From contig NZ_CAJUCP010000043.1 of NCBI RefSeq assembly GCF_910585425.1, forward strand, positions 26,955 to 50,511: a DNA stretch of 23,557 bases, written 5' to 3'. This DNA is from an uncultured Acetatifactor sp. Its GTDB lineage: Bacteria > Bacillota > Clostridia > Lachnospirales > Lachnospiraceae. This document shows positions 21,633 to 23,557 of the stretch, in pieces; position 1 is the stretch's first letter; each line of letters begins with the position of its first letter. The position numbers and the translations under genes were made by a program. The notes below the pieces were generated by a model. That model worked only from the letters and a program-made list of their open reading frames with translations, did not search any database and was not told the DNA's origin.

Positions 21633-22475
21633 ATGAGAGCAGTGGACGTCTCGGAGATTACGGAAAATATAAAGGAAATGTGCATAGAGGCGAATCATTT
21701 CCTTTCGGAAGATATGAAGTGTGCCATGCGGACAGCGGCAGATCGGGAGGCATCCGCGCTGGGGCGTCAGATACTGGGGCAGCTTGAGGAGAACATGCGG
21801 ATAGCAGGGGAAGACATGATTCCCATCTGTCAGGATACAGGCATGGCTGTAGTCTTTATGGAAGTGGGACAGGAAGTGCATTTTGAGGGAGGCGTGCTGG
21901 AGGAGGCCGTAAACGAGGGAGTCCGGCAGGGATATACCGAGGGCTTCCTGCGCAAGTCAGTGGTCGGGGATCCGATTGAACGGGAAAACACCAGGGACAA
22001 TACGCCGGCTGTCATACACTATGCCATAGTGCCCGGGGATAAGGTGAAGATCACTGTGGCGCCAAAGGGCTTTGGAAGCGAGAATATGAGCCGTGTGTTC
22101 ATGCTTAAGCCCGCTGACGGCATTGAGGGGGTCAAAGCGGCCGTGCTGAGGGCCGTGGAGGATGCGGGACCGAACGCCTGCCCGCCCATGGTGGTGGGGG
22201 TAGGCATTGGAGGGACCTTTGAGAAATGTGCCCTGATGGCAAAACGGGCATTGACCCGTCCGGTAGACGAGCGCTCAAAGATACCCTATGTATGCAGGCT
22301 GGAGCAGGAACTGCTGGAGAAGATCAACCGCTCCGGCATTGGGCCGGGAGGCCTGGGAGGGACCACCACGGCGCTTGCGGTGAATATCGACACCTATCCC
22401 ACACATATAGCGGGGCTCCCTGTGGCAGTGAACATCTGCTGTCATGTGAACCGCCACGCAGTGAGGACGATATAG
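21633..22475 (+). CDS. fumA: Class I fumarate hydratase, alpha (N-terminal) subunit
   Basis: 280 residues carrying the 4Fe-4S hydratase domain that interconverts fumarate and malate. The three cluster cysteines expected for the family are visible: Cys66 in PICQDTG, Cys183 in GPNACPPMVVGVGIGG and Cys269 or Cys270 in NICCHVNRH. Other signatures include FLRKSVVGDPIERENTRDNTPA and GPGGLGGTTTALAVNI. ATG 21633 follows AAAGGAGCGGAT. L-tartrate dehydratase alpha subunits share the fold; fumarase is favoured by the GGLGGTTTAL region and the housekeeping setting. The beta gene starts 14 nt after the stop. Confidence 0.92.
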   Translation: MRAVDVSEITENIKEMCIEANHFLSEDMKCAMRTAADREASALGRQILGQLEENMRIAGEDMIPICQDTGMAVVFMEVGQEVHFEGGVLEEAVNEGVRQGYTEGFLRKSVVGDPIERENTRDNTPAVIHYAIVPGDKVKITVAPKGFGSENMSRVFMLKPADGIEGVKAAVLRAVEDAGPNACPPMVVGVGIGGTFEKCALMAKRALTRPVDERSKIPYVCRLEQELLEKINRSGIGPGGLGGTTTALAVNIDTYPTHIAGLPVAVNICCHVNRHAVRTI

Positions 22476-22489
22476 AAGGGGAAACGGAA

Positions 22490-23053
22490 ATGGAAAGACA
22501 CATTACAGTACCATTGTCGGCGGAGACGGCCGCCTCTCTTCGGGCCGGGGATTACATATATCTGACGGGAACCATCTACACGGCCAGGGATGCCGCCCAT
22601 AAAAGGATGCATGAAGCGCTGGAGCGAGGGGAAGAGCTGCCTTTGGACATAAAGGACAATGTCATTTATTATATGGGCCCCTCCCCGGCAAGGGAAGGAA
22701 GGCCGATTGGTTCTGCCGGCCCTACCACAGCCAGCCGTATGGACAGATATGCTCCTGCACTCCTGGATTTGGGGCTGAAGGGAATGATAGGAAAGGGAAA
22801 GCGGCTTCAGACAGTGAAGGATGCCATCGTGCGCAACGGCGCGGTCTATTTTGCGGCGGTGGGCGGCGCGGGCGCGCTGCTCTCCCGTTCCATTCTTGCG
22901 TCAGAAGTGATTGCCTATGAAGATTTGGGGACGGAGGCTATCCGAAAGCTGGAGGTGCGGGATTTTCCCGTCATCGTAGTGATGGATGCCGCGGGGAACG
23001 ATTTGTATGAGACTGCGGCGCAGGAATATCGCCGGGACGAAACGGAAGGCTGA
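22490..23053 (+). CDS. fumB: Class I fumarate hydratase, beta (C-terminal) subunit
   Basis: 187 residues matching the C-terminal swivelling domain of class I fumarases: ITVPLSAETAASLRAGD, LTGTIYTARDAAHKRMHEAL, IYYMGPSPAREGRPIGSAGPTT and GLKGMIGKGKR with the conserved Lys-Gly. The central signature AVYFAAVGGAGALLSRSI and the EDLGTEAIRKLEVRDFPVIVV end are typical. ATG 22490 is preceded by AGAAGGGGAAACGGAA. A longer frame reading upstream lies in an alternative frame of the alpha gene and is not coding. Pairs with the alpha subunit to form the holoenzyme. The symbol is a generic label; the split alpha/beta form is usual in Clostridia. Confidence 0.92.
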   Translation: MERHITVPLSAETAASLRAGDYIYLTGTIYTARDAAHKRMHEALERGEELPLDIKDNVIYYMGPSPAREGRPIGSAGPTTASRMDRYAPALLDLGLKGMIGKGKRLQTVKDAIVRNGAVYFAAVGGAGALLSRSILASEVIAYEDLGTEAIRKLEVRDFPVIVVMDAAGNDLYETAAQEYRRDETEG

Positions 23054-23112
23054 AAAGTAGGCTTCAAGGGGAACGTGCCAGAAACAAATTGCCAGAAACA
23101 TTTAAAAAGTAA

Positions 23113-23141
23113 TTGACAAGTGAATTCCTTTTGTGTATAAT
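23113..23141 (+). promoter_or_regulatory. Strong sigma-A promoter of tRNA-Ser
   Basis: A perfect TTGACA at 23113-23118, a 17-bp spacer, and a perfect TATAAT at 23136-23141. Transcription should begin near 23148, about 50 nt before the mature tRNA. It lies in the gap after fumB, where no other gene is visible. Confidence 0.92.
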
Positions 23142-23199
23142 AACACTTGTGTCACGCAGAGTGACAAAACAGCATATTGGCAGTATCAGTTCGGATTAA

Positions 23200-23287
23200 G
23201 GAGAAATACTCAAGAGGCCGAAGAGGCGCCCCTGCTAAGGGTGTAGGTCGGGCAACCGGCGCGAGGGTTCAAATCCCTCTTTCTCCG
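23200..23287 (+). tRNA. tRNA-Ser(GCU)
   Basis: An 88-nt cloverleaf. The acceptor arm GGAGAAA (23200-23206) pairs with TTTCTCC (23280-23286); G at 23287 is the discriminator, and no CCA is encoded. The anticodon stem CGCCC/GGGTG (23227-23231 with 23239-23243) encloses the loop CTGCTAA, anticodon GCT at 23234-23236. The long variable arm (GTAGGTCGGGCAACCGGCGC) marks a class II tRNA and confirms serine. The T arm GAGGGTTCAAATCCCTC is canonical. It reads AGC and AGU codons. Confidence 0.97.
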
Positions 23288-23304
23288 CTTTACTGCCAGA
23301 GATG

Positions 23305-23335
23305 GAAGCATTGAGGATTCAATGCTTCTTTTTTT
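23305..23335 (+). terminator. Rho-independent terminator after tRNA-Ser
   Basis: A perfect 10-bp stem, GAAGCATTGA (23305-23314) with TCAATGCTTC (23319-23328), has a 4-nt loop and a run of seven T. It closes the single-gene tRNA unit. Confidence 0.95.
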
Positions 23336-23382
23336 GAAAATCCGGGCTCTGAAAATCCGACAAAAAAATTTGTTTTATGGTA

Positions 23383-23411
23383 TTGACAAATTTTGGACGG
23401 TATGCTAAGAT
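23383..23411 (+). promoter_or_regulatory. Sigma-A promoter, first of a tandem stack (probable rrn P1)
   Basis: TTGACA at 23383-23388, a 17-bp spacer ending in TGC (extended -10), and TAAGAT at 23406-23411. The sequence GTTGCCG begins at 23419, 8 nt past the -10, where transcription would start with G. No gene is visible between here and the window end, about 150 bases of AT-rich DNA. Confidence 0.85.
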
Positions 23412-23484
23412 ATAGAACGTTGCCGAACTTGATTGTGATTTTGAAAAATGAAAAAATAAATTTTAAAAAATTGCAAAAAAGTGG

Positions 23485-23513
23485 TTGACAAAAACAAAGC
23501 AGTATGATATCCT
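23485..23513 (+). promoter_or_regulatory. Sigma-A promoter, second of the tandem stack (probable rrn P2)
   Basis: TTGACA at 23485-23490, a 17-bp spacer ending in TGA (extended -10), and TATCCT at 23508-23513. GTTGCCG follows again at 23520, 7 nt past the -10. The 50 bases upstream (23436-23484) are almost all A and T with A-tracts, suitable as an UP element that binds the alpha subunit of RNA polymerase. Confidence 0.75.
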
Positions 23514-23548
23514 ATCAAAGTTGCCGCTGATGAAGACGGCAAGGCACC

Positions 23549-23554
23549 TTGACA
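23549..23554 (+). promoter_or_regulatory. Possible -35 box of a third promoter, cut by the window end
   Basis: A further perfect TTGACA sits three bases before the window end. Its -10 element would lie outside the window. Given the two promoters before it, a third in series is plausible but unproven. Confidence 0.4.
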
Positions 23555-23557
23555 AAT

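Overview
The window looks like chromosome from a motile, spore-forming member of the Lachnospiraceae (Clostridia). The genes support this: a Gram-positive Tad pilus locus with no secretin, a BofA/YaaL pair, a flagellin with its FliS chaperone, large proteins resembling clostridial families of unknown function (DUF6240, DUF5702, DUF6382), a two-subunit iron-sulfur fumarase, strong AGGAGG-type ribosome sites and frequent GTG/TTG starts. Family names come from recognition of the translated sequence, not from a search.

Positions 1-3551 hold a 5'-truncated acidic repeat protein with an inactive-looking AAA+ module, overlapping by 4 bp the glycogen branching enzyme glgB; a clear intrinsic terminator follows. 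Positions 3685-8835 form a flagellar group: a 1,118-residue DUF6240-like protein, a possible 40-codon gene joined by ATGA overlaps at both ends, flagellin, and a FliS-like chaperone. The reverse-strand yaaL (DUF2508) runs into the end of fliS, and bofA diverges from yaaL.

Positions 9517-19318 are one long Tad (type IVb pilus) operon behind a strong sigma-A promoter: prepilin peptidase, TadZ-like, TadA/CpaF ATPase, TadB, TadC with an extracytoplasmic insert, Flp1 pilin, a DUF5702 protein, a TadE-like protein with two metal-site motifs, a second prepilin peptidase, another TadE-like pseudopilin, and a DUF6382/FHA protein. Overlapping or closely spaced genes suggest one coordinately translated machine. 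The FHA protein is the likely point of phospho-signal input.

Positions 19319-23053 carry housekeeping genes: a rhomboid protease with its own promoter and a repeat-bearing leader, a flavodoxin-like/SCP2 fusion, a HIT hydrolase, and the alpha and beta parts of class I fumarate hydratase. The right end has tRNA-Ser(GCU) with its own promoter and terminator, then an AT-rich stack of strong promoters that share an initial GTTGCCG. I read the stack as the start of an rRNA operon just outside the window.

No CRISPR array, insertion sequence, integrase or attachment site was seen. The most unusual points are the oppositely charged repeat-protein/GlgB pair, the doubly coupled mini-ORF before flagellin, the two prepilin peptidases alongside pseudopilins with different cleavage-site residues, the twin Cys/His modules on a TadE-like protein, and the rhomboid leader.
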